Below are positions 6,545 to 15,522 of a DNA stretch of 64,000 nucleotides, piece by piece; position 1 is the stretch's first letter, and each line of letters opens with the position of its first letter. Position numbers and translations under genes: made by a program. This DNA is from Candidatus Mediterraneibacter guildfordensis. Its GTDB lineage: Bacteria > Bacillota > Clostridia > Lachnospirales > Lachnospiraceae. A model generated the notes under the pieces. The model saw nothing but the letters and a program-made list of their open reading frames with translations. It had not been told where the DNA came from and made no database searches. The stretch is from NCBI GenBank assembly GCA_019112735.1, contig DXIS01000039.1, positions 1 to 64,000 on the forward strand, given 5' to 3'.

Positions 6545-8425
6545 ATGTGCGGATTTGCAGGATTTGTCGGAAGTGTAGAGAACAGAGAAGCGGTTCTTGA
6601 ACATATGATGGATACGATCATCCACAGGGGCCCGGACAGTTCAGGGAAATTTGTGGATGAAGATGCGGCGCTGGGATTCCGGCGGCTGAGCATTATCGAT
6701 CTTTCGGCTGTGGGAGATCAGCCGCTGTATAATGAAGACCGGAGCAAGGTCCTGGTATTTAACGGAGAGATCTACAATTATCAGGAACTGAGACAGGAAC
6801 TTGTGGCAGCGGGGCATGTGTTTGTGTCCAACACGGATTCGGAGACGCTGCTCCACGGGTATGAGGAGTGGGGCGCGTCCATGCTGGACCGCCTGCGCGG
6901 GATGTATGCTTTTGTGATCTGGGACAGGAATGAGAAGAAGCTCTTCGGCGCCAGGGATATATTCGGGATCAAGCCGATGTATTATGCGCAGATGAACGAT
7001 ACATTGCTCTTTGCCTCTGAGATCAAGGCGTTCCTGGAACATCCGAAGTTTGACAAGGTGTTTAATGAGGCGGCGCTGGGGAATTATCTTTCATTCCAGT
7101 TTGTGCCGACGAATGAGACATTTTTCAAGGGCGTATTCTGCCTCCAGCCGGGGCATTATTTTACATATGAGGACGGCAGGCTTGAGATAACCAGATATTT
7201 CGAGCCGAATTTCACCGGAGACTGCCGGAAGCCTTTTGAAGAGGTGGTTGACGACGTTGAGGCGGTGATGAAGGAATCTGTCAGGATGCACAAGATCAGC
7301 GACGTGGAAGTGGCGTCCTATCTTTCCAGCGGTGTGGATTCCAGCTACCTGACCTGGCTGGGGCAGGTGGACCGGACATTCACCGTTGGATTCGATGAAG
7401 GGAAATACAGTGAGATCCAGGATGCGAAGGAATTCGCTGCAAGCATTAATATGAAGAATGACGCGAAGGTCATCTCGCCGGATGAATACTGGGACCGCCT
7501 TTCTGATATCCAGTATTATATGGATGAACCGGTGGCGGATCCGGCGGCGATCGCCCTGTTCTTCCTGAGCAAAGAGGCGTCGAAGAAGGTGAAGGTCGTG
7601 CTCTCGGGCGAGGGATCGGACGAGCTGTTCGGCGGATATAATATTTACTGTGAACCGCTGGAGCATACTTCGTTTGATAAGATCCCGATGGGGATCCGGC
7701 GGCTGCTGGGCAGATTCGCGGAGTGCTGCCTGCCCCGGGGGATGAAAGGCCGCGGCTTCCTGATGCGCCACGGGAAGACGCTGGAGGAGCGGTATTTTGC
7801 CAACGCGACGAATATTTTTACAGAGCGGGAGGCGGATAAGATCCTGAAGAAGGGCTGCGAGCCGGGCATACAGAAAGTGACCCGTCCGCTCTATGACCGG
7901 GTGAAAGGAAAAGACCCGGTCACGAAGATGCAGTATGTGGATTTGCATCTGTGGCTCGTTCATGATATCCTTATGAAAGGAGACAAGATGGGAATGGCGA
8001 ACTCCATCGAGGTGAGGGTGCCGTTCCTTGACCGGAAAGTACTGGAGCTTGCGGAGACGCTTCCGTTGAAGTATAAGGTGCGGGCTCCGCGGACCAAAGT
8101 CGCGCTGCGTGCGGCTGCGGACAGGAGCATTAGGAGCAAGACGGCGGAGAAGAAGAAGCTGGGATTCCCGATCCCGATCCGCGTCTGGCTGAAAGAGGAC
8201 AAATATTACAGACGGGTGCGGGAGATGTTCGTGTCAGAAGCGGCGGAGAAGTTCTTCCGGACGGACCGGCTGCTGAAGATGCTGGATGACCACAAAAACG
8301 GAAAGAACCACAATGAGAAGACGGACAATAGCCGTAAGATCTGGACGGTATATATTTTCCTTGTGTGGTATGACAGATTTTTCGGGAATGGCAGACAGGC
8401 GGCAGGTAAAGCGGAGATGATGTAG
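6545..8425 (+). CDS. asnB: Asparagine synthase (glutamine-hydrolysing)
   Basis: 626 residues. Makes asparagine from aspartate, ATP and glutamine in the cytoplasm. The N-terminal class II glutaminase domain begins MCGFAGFVG, so Cys2 is the nucleophile after Met removal; HRGPDSSG and FNGEIYNYQELR are further active-site segments. The synthetase domain (from ~230) has the PP-loop as SSGVDSSY, a small change from the usual SGG, and a second ATP-site motif (VVLSGEGSDELFGGY). RBS AAAGGAGATG lies upstream. Followed after only 2 bases by an FtsW-family gene, so the two are co-transcribed. Relatives that amidate cell-wall precursors exist; the gene context makes that possible, but the sequence reads as ordinary AsnB. 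Confidence 0.93.
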   Translation: MCGFAGFVGSVENREAVLEHMMDTIIHRGPDSSGKFVDEDAALGFRRLSIIDLSAVGDQPLYNEDRSKVLVFNGEIYNYQELRQELVAAGHVFVSNTDSETLLHGYEEWGASMLDRLRGMYAFVIWDRNEKKLFGARDIFGIKPMYYAQMNDTLLFASEIKAFLEHPKFDKVFNEAALGNYLSFQFVPTNETFFKGVFCLQPGHYFTYEDGRLEITRYFEPNFTGDCRKPFEEVVDDVEAVMKESVRMHKISDVEVASYLSSGVDSSYLTWLGQVDRTFTVGFDEGKYSEIQDAKEFAASINMKNDAKVISPDEYWDRLSDIQYYMDEPVADPAAIALFFLSKEASKKVKVVLSGEGSDELFGGYNIYCEPLEHTSFDKIPMGIRRLLGRFAECCLPRGMKGRGFLMRHGKTLEERYFANATNIFTEREADKILKKGCEPGIQKVTRPLYDRVKGKDPVTKMQYVDLHLWLVHDILMKGDKMGMANSIEVRVPFLDRKVLELAETLPLKYKVRAPRTKVALRAAADRSIRSKTAEKKKLGFPIPIRVWLKEDKYYRRVREMFVSEAAEKFFRTDRLLKMLDDHKNGKNHNEKTDNSRKIWTVYIFLVWYDRFFGNGRQAAGKAEMM

Positions 8426-8427
8426 AG

Positions 8428-9810
8428 ATGAAGAGCAGGATCGTGCGGCCGGTCAGGCAGCATGGACAGAGCGGAAAGAAGAACAGGAACTCACGGGCGC
8501 GGCTCGGAGAGACACAGCCCATGCGGACGGCGGAAGTGCGCGCGGGCTATGCGGGATACCAGAAGAGCCTTGACCGCAGACGGGAGATCGTGAATACGCC
8601 GCGCACCCGTGCGAAGAGCAGGACGGCGAAGCCGGTGCGGGCGAAGAGAAGCTGGCTGGGCAGTATTATTTCCACGAAGAGTATGGGGGCGGAGCAGTAT
8701 TTTGATTTTGACCTGCTCCTGGTGGTTATCTTCCTGCTTGGCTTCGGTCTGGTCATGCTTTACAGTACAAGTGCATATGAGGCCGAAGTGGAGCTTGGCA
8801 ATGATCTGTATTACTTTTCCCGTCAGGCGCTGATCGGGGTGGCCGGTTTTATTATTATGATCTTCATATCGCGGATCGATTATCATGTGTACGGCGCCTT
8901 TGCGATGGAGATCTATGTGTTTGCCATGTTCATGATGGTTCTTGTAAAGACGCCTCTGGGCATGACGCTGAACGGGGCGAGGCGGTGGATCCGCCTGCCG
9001 GGCAACCTGACGCTTCAGCCGGCGGAGATCACGAAGATCGCTGTGGTCCTGTTCATTGCTTATGAATTGTGCAGGCTGGGCCGGAAGGCTTATACGATGG
9101 AAGGGATCATCAGGGTGTTCGTGTTCGGTGCGATCGCATCCGGCGGAGTTCTTTTCCTGACGGATAACCTGAGTACGGCGATCATTGTTATGGGAATCAC
9201 CTGTATCCTGATCTTTGTGAGCCATCCGAAACTGAAGCCGTTCCTCTTCATCATTGTGGCCGGGATCCTGGTTGCGGTCGTGGGGATCGCCATTTTGTCC
9301 GTTACAGCGGCCAACAGCGATAACTTCAGGCTCCAGAGGATCATTTCCTGGCTGAATCCGGAGGCGACGGCTGATTCCGGAAGCTACCAGGTTATGCAGG
9401 GCCTGTATGCCATCGGCAGCGGCGGGCTCTTCGGGAAAGGGCTTGGCAACAGCACCCAGAAGCTGGGGGTGATCCCGGAGGCCCAGAATGATATGATCCT
9501 GGTAGTGATCTGTGAGGAGCTGGGGATATTCGGGGCGTTTATCATCCTTCTCCTGTTCGGGCTCCTGCTGTACCGGCTGATGTTTATCGCCCAGAATGCA
9601 CCGGACCTGTATGGATCGCTGATCGCGACGGGCATATTTGCACATATTGCTCTGCAGGTCATCCTGAATATCGCCGTTGTCACGGGCATGCTGCCTACCA
9701 CGGGTATCACCCTTCCGTTCATCAGCTATGGGGGCACCGCGATCGTGTTCCTGCTGGCGGAGATGGGGATCGCGCTCGGGATATCGCGGCGGATCCGGCT
9801 GGAAGGCTAG
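8428..9810 (+). CDS. FtsW/RodA/SpoVE (SEDS) family glycan polymerase with basic N-terminal extension
   Basis: 460 residues. SEDS proteins polymerise lipid II into glycan strands together with a class B PBP. Ten predicted membrane helices start near residue 90. Family motifs are present: LYSTSAYEAE, ARRWIRLPG..LQPAEITKIA, NLSTAIIV, GLYAIGSGGLFGKGLGNSTQKLG, PEAQNDMI and the closing TGITLPFISYGGTA. About 90 residues of Arg/Lys-rich cytoplasmic sequence precede the first helix, which family members normally lack. It overlaps no dcw gene but sits 2 bases after asnB. A second, shorter paralogue is at 19643. Which one serves septation, elongation or spore cortex cannot be settled from sequence alone. 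Confidence 0.92.
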   Translation: MKSRIVRPVRQHGQSGKKNRNSRARLGETQPMRTAEVRAGYAGYQKSLDRRREIVNTPRTRAKSRTAKPVRAKRSWLGSIISTKSMGAEQYFDFDLLLVVIFLLGFGLVMLYSTSAYEAEVELGNDLYYFSRQALIGVAGFIIMIFISRIDYHVYGAFAMEIYVFAMFMMVLVKTPLGMTLNGARRWIRLPGNLTLQPAEITKIAVVLFIAYELCRLGRKAYTMEGIIRVFVFGAIASGGVLFLTDNLSTAIIVMGITCILIFVSHPKLKPFLFIIVAGILVAVVGIAILSVTAANSDNFRLQRIISWLNPEATADSGSYQVMQGLYAIGSGGLFGKGLGNSTQKLGVIPEAQNDMILVVICEELGIFGAFIILLLFGLLLYRLMFIAQNAPDLYGSLIATGIFAHIALQVILNIAVVTGMLPTTGITLPFISYGGTAIVFLLAEMGIALGISRRIRLEG

Positions 9811-9837
9811 CGGGGCGGAAGGATCTGGAAAGAATAA

Positions 9838-9877
9838 AGGGAGTTCATGAAATTTTCATCATGAACCCCTTTTTTTA
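9838..9877 (+). terminator. Intrinsic terminator after the asnB operon
   Basis: AGGGaGTTCATGA pairs with TCATGAACCCCT, followed by seven T. Confidence 0.88.
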
Positions 9878-9967
9878 TTCCCGGATCTGTGGTATATTCA
9901 AATATGGTATTAAAAACTACGTGTGATAGAAATATAAAATACACATCGCGGTTCGGGAGGAAGAAAA

Positions 9968-10813
9968 GTGGATTATAAAGTAATTGTGGACAGCTGCGGA
10001 GAGCTGACGGGAAAGATGAAAAAAAGCGGTCTCTATACAACGGCTTCGCTGAGTATGCAGGTGGACGGGGATCTGATCGTGGATGACGCTTCGTTCGACC
10101 AGAAGGATTTCCTCAGGCGCGTCGCTGCCAGTCCGGAATGCCCGAAGTCTTCCTGCCCTTCGCCGGAAGAATATATGAAGCTTTACGAAGGAGAGGAGAA
10201 ACGGGTCTACGCGGTGACGCTTTCCTCCGAACTGAGCGGTTCATACAACAGTGCGGAACTGGGCAGAAAACTGTTTATCGAGGAACATGGTGAATCGGAT
10301 AAACAGATCTATGTGTTTAATTCCCGCTCGGCATCCGTGGGCGAGACGCTGATCGGCATGAAGATCCGGGAATGCGAAGAGCGGGGGCTTGGATTTGACG
10401 GTACGGTAGAGGCTGTGGAAGCTTATATCCAGGAGCAGCATACGTATTTTGTCCTGGAGAATCTGGATACGCTCCGCAAGAACGGCCGGCTTACAGGCAT
10501 CAAGTCTCTCGTGGCCAGCGCGCTGAACATCAAACCGGTCATGGGATCCACACCCCAGGGGACGATCTGCCAGCTCGGGCAGGCCCGGGGAATCAAAAGG
10601 GCGCTTGTGAAGATGGCGGACCAGATCGCGCGGGATGCATGCGATACAGCGGAGAAGGTGCTGGCGATCGCGCACTGCAACTGTCCGGAACGGGCCAGGG
10701 AAGTGGAGCGGATGCTCCTGGAGCGGATGAAGGTGAGAGAGAGCTTCATCGTTGATACAGCCGGCATCAGTACGATGTATGCCAATGACGGCGGAATAAT
10801 TGTTGTGATCTGA
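9968..10813 (+). CDS. DegV family fatty-acid-binding protein
   Basis: 281 residues, length as usual for DegV/FakB. These cytoplasmic proteins bind fatty acids; FakB partners deliver them to the FakA kinase. Visible: N-terminal IVDSCGELTG, the segment SSCPSPEEYM where the family has a TSQPS-like motif, TLSSELSGSYNSA, an NSRSASVGETL helix start, and FVLENLDTLRKNGRLTG. Starts with GTG; GGGAGG is 7-8 bases upstream. No fakA gene is in the window, so the partner and ligand are unknown. Probably co-transcribed with the small membrane protein that follows. Confidence 0.9.
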   Translation: MDYKVIVDSCGELTGKMKKSGLYTTASLSMQVDGDLIVDDASFDQKDFLRRVAASPECPKSSCPSPEEYMKLYEGEEKRVYAVTLSSELSGSYNSAELGRKLFIEEHGESDKQIYVFNSRSASVGETLIGMKIRECEERGLGFDGTVEAVEAYIQEQHTYFVLENLDTLRKNGRLTGIKSLVASALNIKPVMGSTPQGTICQLGQARGIKRALVKMADQIARDACDTAEKVLAIAHCNCPERAREVERMLLERMKVRESFIVDTAGISTMYANDGGIIVVI

Positions 10814-10863
10814 GCCGGAATGTGTTAAACTGTCACTATCGGATTGAAAGGAGCATTGGTAGG

Positions 10864-11112
10864 ATGAGCCAGGAAAAGGTAGACAGATATAAACAGGAGA
10901 AGGCGAACCGGAAGAAGATCATGCATAAGCAGCGCATGATGGGGATCCTTCGCAAATGTGTCCTCAGCCTTGCAGGCCTTGCCCTGATCGCGTGGCTTGG
11001 ATTCTCGGCATATGATATGTACGAGTCGGGTAAGGAGCGCGTTGTGGCGGAGGCGGATTACACTTCTGTTACAGATTATATGAACAGCCTTGCGGCGGAT
11101 ACAGCGGAATAA
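10864..11112 (+). CDS. Small single-pass membrane protein of unknown function
   Basis: 82 residues: a very basic cytoplasmic segment (KQEKANRKKIMHKQRMM), one membrane helix at about 33-52, and a short acidic outside part. The ATG at 10864 follows AAAGGAG at 10 bases. I do not recognise a family. It sits 50 bases after degV and just before the dcw cluster, from which it is separated by two terminators. The topology recalls small divisome or secretion accessory proteins but there is no motif to support that. Confidence 0.65.
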   Translation: MSQEKVDRYKQEKANRKKIMHKQRMMGILRKCVLSLAGLALIAWLGFSAYDMYESGKERVVAEADYTSVTDYMNSLAADTAE

Positions 11113-11194
11113 TCCGCGGATGCCGGTAAGGAAGGGGAGGTAAGTGGTAATTTTTATCTCCCGGCATACAGGTGGTATATACAGTGGATGCACA

Positions 11195-11239
11195 ACATGT
11201 GGTGGTGGGTGTTTATGCCCACACTACATGTTCTTTTTT
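11195..11239 (+). terminator. First of two tandem terminators before mraZ
   Basis: ACATGTGGTG-GTGGG pairs with CCCACACTACATGT (one bulge, one G-U), followed by TTCTTTTTT. Confidence 0.8.
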
Positions 11240-11272
11240 GCCCTGAAACAGTACTGTTTCGGGGCTTTTTTT
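11240..11272 (+). terminator. Second tandem terminator before mraZ
   Basis: GCCCTGAAACA, loop GTAC, TGTTTCGGGGC, then seven T. Starts on the base after the first terminator, giving strong insulation of the dcw cluster. Confidence 0.88.
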
Positions 11273-11307
11273 ACGTCTTCGGAACACAGAAAAATCAAAA
11301 AAAGGGC

Positions 11308-11336
11308 TTGAAAAAGGGGGTGCAGTGGTTTAGAAT
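11308..11336 (+). promoter_or_regulatory. mraZ (dcw cluster) promoter
   Basis: TTGAAA (11308-11313), exactly 17 bases, TAGAAT (11331-11336). The -10 box lies inside the second MraZ-type repeat, so repressor binding would block RNA polymerase. Confidence 0.8.
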
Positions 11337-11379
11337 GGTGTCAAGTGGTAAAGAGTGGTGGCTAGTGGAATAAAGTGGG
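11324..11379 (+). promoter_or_regulatory. MraZ operator: six RTGG repeats with exact 10-bp period
   Basis: ATGG/GTGG-centred units start at 11324, 11334, 11344, 11354, 11364 and 11374 (AGTGGT, AATGGT, AGTGGT, AGTGGT, AGTGGA, AGTGGG). MraZ is known to bind direct TGG-type repeats spaced by one helical turn ahead of its own gene and repress it. Here six in-phase copies cover the -10 box and leader, more than the three or so described for Escherichia coli. Confidence 0.85.
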
Positions 11380-11418
11380 GAGCGATGTGGAGAGTAACCC
11401 GAAGAGAAAGGATTCCGG

Positions 11419-11856
11419 ATGTTATTAGGAGAGTTTAACCATAGCATTGATGAAAAGGGAAGACTTATCATCCCGGCAAAGCTTCGCGACGATCTCGGAG
11501 ACAGCTTCGTGATCTGTAACGGGCTTGAGGGGTGTCTCTTTGTTTATTCCAAAGACGAATGGGAGAAATTCGTTGCCGAACTCGAAACTTTACCACGCAT
11601 GAACAAAGATGCCAGAATTTTCAAGCGTTATTTCTTCGGAAGCGCCTCGGAAGGCAGTTTTGACAAGCAGGGGAGAGTACTTGTCCCGCCTTCACTGAGA
11701 AAAGCGGCGAATCTGGAGAAGGACGTAGTCCTGGTGGGAGTCCAGGACCGGGTCGAGATCTGGGACAAGGCCCTCTGGGAGGAGCGCAGCCAGGTGAGCG
11801 AAGAAGATCTGGATGCGATCGCAGAGCGCATGGAGTCCATCGGTATCAGGATCTGA
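11419..11856 (+). CDS. mraZ: Transcriptional regulator MraZ
   Basis: 145 residues with two AbrB/SpoVT-like halves, each carrying the MraZ motif: [16 protein letters not shown] near residue 11 and [16 protein letters not shown] near 82. MraZ forms a ring that binds direct repeats ahead of the dcw cluster and represses it; those repeats are present 40-95 bases upstream. RBS AAAGGA is at 8 bases. First gene of the cluster; rsmH starts 13 bases after the stop. Confidence 0.95.
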   Translation: MLLGEFNHSIDEKGRLIIPAKLRDDLGDSFVICNGLEGCLFVYSKDEWEKFVAELETLPRMNKDARIFKRYFFGSASEGSFDKQGRVLVPPSLRKAANLEKDVVLVGVQDRVEIWDKALWEERSQVSEEDLDAIAERMESIGIRI

Positions 11857-11869
11857 TATGGAGGAGATT

Positions 11870-12805
11870 ATGGCATTTGATCATGTATCCGTACTGCTGC
11901 ATGAGACAGTGGACGGGCTTAATGTCAGACCGGACGGCACATATGTGGACGCGACGCTGGGGGGCGGCGGACATGCTTATGAGGTGTGCAGCCGGTTGAG
12001 TGACAAGGGGAGATTTATAGGAATAGACCAGGACGCCGACGCCATCGAGGCGGCGGGGAAACGCCTGGAAGGCTTCGGGGAGAAGGTCACGATAATACGG
12101 AGCAATTACCGTGATATGAAGCCAGAGCTCCAGAAGAGAGGCATTGACAGTGTGGACGGGATCGTCCTGGATCTGGGGGTGTCGTCCTACCAGCTGGATA
12201 CCGCAGAACGCGGGTTTTCCTACCGGGCGGATGCACCGCTTGACATGAGGATGGACCAGCGCCAGAAGATGACGGCGAGAGATATTGTCAATGACTACAG
12301 TGAGATGGAGCTGTACCGCGTGATCCGTGACTACGGGGAAGACCGGTTCGCAAAAAATATTGCGAAGCACATTGTCGCAGAGCGCGGGAAGCATCCGATC
12401 GAAACAACAGGGCAGCTGAATGAGATCATCAGCCATGCGATACCGATGAAGATCCGGAAGACATCGGGACATCCGTCAAAACGGACGTTCCAGGCGATAC
12501 GGATCGAACTGAACCATGAGCTGGATGTGCTGAAGAATTCTCTGGACGACATGATCGACATGCTCCGTCCGGGAGGAAGGATCTGCATCATCACATTTCA
12601 TTCGCTGGAGGACAGGATCGTAAAGAGTGCATTTCGAAGAAATGAGAACCCGTGCATCTGTCCGGATAATTTCCCGGTCTGCGTCTGTGGGAGGACGCCG
12701 AAGGGGAAAGTTATCACAAGGAAGCCGATCCTTCCGTCGGAGGAAGAGATGGCAACGAACAGCCGCTCAAAGAGCGCAAAGCTGAGGATATTTGAGCGTA
12801 CATAA
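11870..12805 (+). CDS. rsmH: 16S rRNA (cytosine1402-N4)-methyltransferase RsmH
   Basis: 311 residues. Adds the N4 methyl group to C1402 of 16S rRNA using S-adenosylmethionine. Motifs: [13 protein letters not shown] at the start, SAM site [46 protein letters not shown], and [14 protein letters not shown] near the end. The ATG at 11870 has GGAGG 5 bases upstream; the frame is open further back into mraZ but without an RBS. A GC-rich stem-loop lies between its stop and ftsL. Confidence 0.95.
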   Translation: MAFDHVSVLLHETVDGLNVRPDGTYVDATLGGGGHAYEVCSRLSDKGRFIGIDQDADAIEAAGKRLEGFGEKVTIIRSNYRDMKPELQKRGIDSVDGIVLDLGVSSYQLDTAERGFSYRADAPLDMRMDQRQKMTARDIVNDYSEMELYRVIRDYGEDRFAKNIAKHIVAERGKHPIETTGQLNEIISHAIPMKIRKTSGHPSKRTFQAIRIELNHELDVLKNSLDDMIDMLRPGGRICIITFHSLEDRIVKSAFRRNENPCICPDNFPVCVCGRTPKGKVITRKPILPSEEEMATNSRSKSAKLRIFERT

Positions 12806-12889
12806 GAAATCAGGGAGTAGTGAATATATAGTTCCGCCCGGGAAGGGGAGAGCCCGGCGGGACCGCAGAATGGAAAGGAGCAGTCAACT

Positions 12890-13438
12890 ATGGCAGCAGG
12901 ATACGGCACATATAATTACAGCAGAGCCGCATACAGAAAATATGATCAGAACAGCTATTACGTATACGGTAATGTGGTGCGTCAGGCGCAGGCTGCTCCT
13001 CTTCGCAGACCGCAGGTGCAGGAGCGTCCGGCAAAGCCGAAACGCGCAAGCCGCCAGGTACTGAAGAACAGGAACCGGGCAATGACCATCAGCCCGGCAT
13101 ACGCATTGTTCCTTACCGTTGCGGCGGTCTGTGCAGTGCTTGTCTGCGTATTGTATCTGAATATGCAGGCCGGCGTTGTCAGCCGTTCTGAGAATGTGAC
13201 TGCACTGCAGGAGGAACTGGCGGATCTGACAGAGGCGAATACAACCAGATATAACGCGGCGGCGAATTCCGTTAATATGGAGACAGTCCGCGACCGCGCG
13301 ATGAATGAGATGGGTATGGTATATGCCTCCCAGGGAACGGTGATCGAGTATGACCGTCCGGCAGGCGACTATGTGAAACAGTACAGTGATATTCCTGAGA
13401 GCGGGGTGCTTGCGAAGTCAGGCAGCTTTACAAGATAA
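12890..13438 (+). CDS. ftsL: FtsL-like septum protein
   Basis: 182 residues. Tyr- and Arg-rich cytoplasmic part (1-66), one membrane helix at about 68-90, then a heptad-like coiled coil (VTALQEELADLTEANTTRY) and a short outside end. This layout and the position between rsmH and the class B PBP gene define FtsL, which forms a complex with DivIC/FtsB and DivIB in septation. FtsL proteins are poorly conserved, so the call rests on layout and synteny. RBS AAAGGAG is 9 bases before the ATG. Confidence 0.8.
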   Translation: MAAGYGTYNYSRAAYRKYDQNSYYVYGNVVRQAQAAPLRRPQVQERPAKPKRASRQVLKNRNRAMTISPAYALFLTVAAVCAVLVCVLYLNMQAGVVSRSENVTALQEELADLTEANTTRYNAAANSVNMETVRDRAMNEMGMVYASQGTVIEYDRPAGDYVKQYSDIPESGVLAKSGSFTR

Positions 13439-13450
13439 GGATGAAGCAGT

Positions 13451-15460
13451 ATGGCCGTTAGAAAAAGACGAAGAAAAAACAGATTTAAATTTCTTACAAG
13501 GAAATTTCCTTTAAGGATGCAACGGAAGCTGGTAATGCTATTTATGGCAGTGATACTGGCTTTTGTTGTTCTTATGGGAAGGATCGCGTATATCAATCTG
13601 AGCCGGGGCAGCAGCTATACGAGGGTTGTGCTCGACCAGCAGAATTACGACAGCCGCGTGATCGCATTTAAGCGCGGGGACATCGTGGACCGGAACGGGA
13701 CGAAGATCGCGACAAGCGAGCGTGTGTACAATGTGATCCTTGACGTGCATGTGATGACGGACAAGGAAGAGTACATCGAGCCGACCAAAGCCGTTCTGGA
13801 GGAATGCTTCGGCATAGACGGCGCCACCATTGACGCGCTGATCGCAGAGAACCCGGACAGCCGGTATGAGATCCTGAAAAAGGGCATTGATTATAATACC
13901 GCGCAGCAGTTTGAGGCGATCGACGAGGATGATGAGAAGTATCCGAATGTAAAAGGGATCTGGCTGGAGGATGATTATACAAGGACTTATCCGTACGGCA
14001 GCCTTGCAAGTGATGTGATCGGCTTCACTTATTCGGGCAATCAGGGAGCCAATGGCATCGAGAGCGCCTATAACAGTATATTAGACGGTACGGACGGGCG
14101 CGAATACGGATACTTTGACTCGGAATCCGCGCTGGAGCGTACCGTGAAGCCGGCGAAGAACGGGAATACAGTGGTGACGACGATTGACGTCACACTTCAG
14201 AGCATTGTGGAAAAATGCATCATTGAATATAATCAGGGGCTCGCATCCGACGGCAATCCGGGAAGCAAGAATACGGCGGTTATGATCATGAACCCGAATA
14301 CGGGGGAGATCCTTGCGGAAGCGTCTTATCCGAATTATGATCTGAATGATCCCCGTGACCTGTCGCGCCTTTATACGGATGAGCAGTGGGACAAGATGTC
14401 GGAAGAGGAGCAGCTTGATGCCATGAACAGTCTGTGGCGGAATTTCTGCGTGAGTGATGCCTTTGAGCCGGGGTCGACCATGAAGCCTTTCACGGTCGCT
14501 GCGGGCCTGGAGACGGGCAAGCTTAAAGGGGATGAGACCTATTACTGCGGCGGTTCCAAGAATGTCTCCGGTACGCCGGTCAGCTGTGCGAACAGGGACG
14601 GACACGGGACGGAGACGATGCAGGACGCGATGGCGTATTCCTGCAACGTGGCGCTCATGGATATGGCGCTGGTGATCGGGGCGGAGGATTTCTGCAGATA
14701 TCAGCACATTTTCGGCTTCGGTGAATATACGGGGATCGATCTTCCGGGCGAAGCATCCACGGCAGGACTGCTTTATTCGGCGGAAGATATGATGGACGTG
14801 GACCTTGCGACAAACTCCTTCGGACAGAACTTCAATGTGACGATGACGCAGATGATGTCAGCCTTCTGTTCGCTGATCAACGGCGGATATTACTATGAAC
14901 CGCATGTGGTGAAACAGATCCAGGACGAGAACGGCAACGTGATCGAGACGAAAGATCCGGTGCTTCTGCGCAAGACGGTTTCGGCGGAGACGTCCGACCA
15001 GGTGAAGCAGTATATGAAGGCGGTAGTCGACTACGGTACAGGAGCGAACGTCGAGGTTGAAGGATATGAGATGGGCGCCAAAACCGGTACGGCTGAGAAA
15101 CTTCCGCGTGGAAACGGGAAATACCTCCTTTCCTATATCTGTTTCGCGCCGGTGAAGAATCCGGAAGTGGCGGTTTATGTAGTTGTTGACGAGCCGAATA
15201 CGGACAACCAGAGCAATAGTATTTACGTACAGGAGCTGACCCAGGATATCCTGGAAGAAGTATTCCCGTATCTGGGGATCACGACCATCGCGGAGAGCGA
15301 GGCGTCGGAAAAAACGGAAGGCGAGAGCATTCCTGAGACAGAATACACAGATTATGATGAGAATTATGAAGAGACTTATGACAATCCGGACGGCGCTTAT
15401 ATAGATGAAGATTATGATCCGGATCTGGATGACTGGGCGTCGGGAGATGCACCGGAATAA
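13451..15460 (+). CDS. Class B penicillin-binding protein (FtsI/PbpB-type transpeptidase) with acidic tail
   Basis: 669 residues. Basic start, one membrane helix at ~28-48, a PBP dimerisation domain (RGDIVDRNGTKIATS) and a transpeptidase domain. The catalytic motifs are complete: SxxK as PGSTMK, SxN as YSCN, and KTGTA. The partner of an FtsW-type protein in septal cross-linking. No PASTA domains. After the catalytic domain (~residue 615) comes an extracellular tail rich in Glu/Asp/Tyr (TDYDENYEETYDN), like those of the LCP and cohesin proteins at 2-5 kb. 12 bases after ftsL. By order in the cluster it is the vegetative ftsI equivalent. Confidence 0.92.
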   Translation: MAVRKRRRKNRFKFLTRKFPLRMQRKLVMLFMAVILAFVVLMGRIAYINLSRGSSYTRVVLDQQNYDSRVIAFKRGDIVDRNGTKIATSERVYNVILDVHVMTDKEEYIEPTKAVLEECFGIDGATIDALIAENPDSRYEILKKGIDYNTAQQFEAIDEDDEKYPNVKGIWLEDDYTRTYPYGSLASDVIGFTYSGNQGANGIESAYNSILDGTDGREYGYFDSESALERTVKPAKNGNTVVTTIDVTLQSIVEKCIIEYNQGLASDGNPGSKNTAVMIMNPNTGEILAEASYPNYDLNDPRDLSRLYTDEQWDKMSEEEQLDAMNSLWRNFCVSDAFEPGSTMKPFTVAAGLETGKLKGDETYYCGGSKNVSGTPVSCANRDGHGTETMQDAMAYSCNVALMDMALVIGAEDFCRYQHIFGFGEYTGIDLPGEASTAGLLYSAEDMMDVDLATNSFGQNFNVTMTQMMSAFCSLINGGYYYEPHVVKQIQDENGNVIETKDPVLLRKTVSAETSDQVKQYMKAVVDYGTGANVEVEGYEMGAKTGTAEKLPRGNGKYLLSYICFAPVKNPEVAVYVVVDEPNTDNQSNSIYVQELTQDILEEVFPYLGITTIAESEASEKTEGESIPETEYTDYDENYEETYDNPDGAYIDEDYDPDLDDWASGDAPE

Positions 15461-15471
15461 AAGAGGAATAA

Positions 15472-15522
15472 CCCTGCAGAAGATATAATAAGCTGTAAAA
15501 ATATCTTTTGCAGGGATTTTTT
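15472..15522 (+). promoter_or_regulatory. Terminator-like hairpin that also holds the spoVD ribosome-binding site
   Basis: CCCTGCAGAAGATAT (15472-15486) pairs over 15 bp with ATATCTTTTGCAGGG (15501-15515; one G-U), followed by A and six T, and then at once by the ATG of the next gene. The 3' arm includes GCAGGGA, the only RBS candidate. It can therefore terminate or attenuate read-through and hide the start site when folded. Confidence 0.8.

Noticed and set aside
12820-12875. GC-rich stem-loop between rsmH and ftsL as a terminator
   Set aside because: No T-run follows, and the genes clearly continue as one cluster; at most an mRNA structure.
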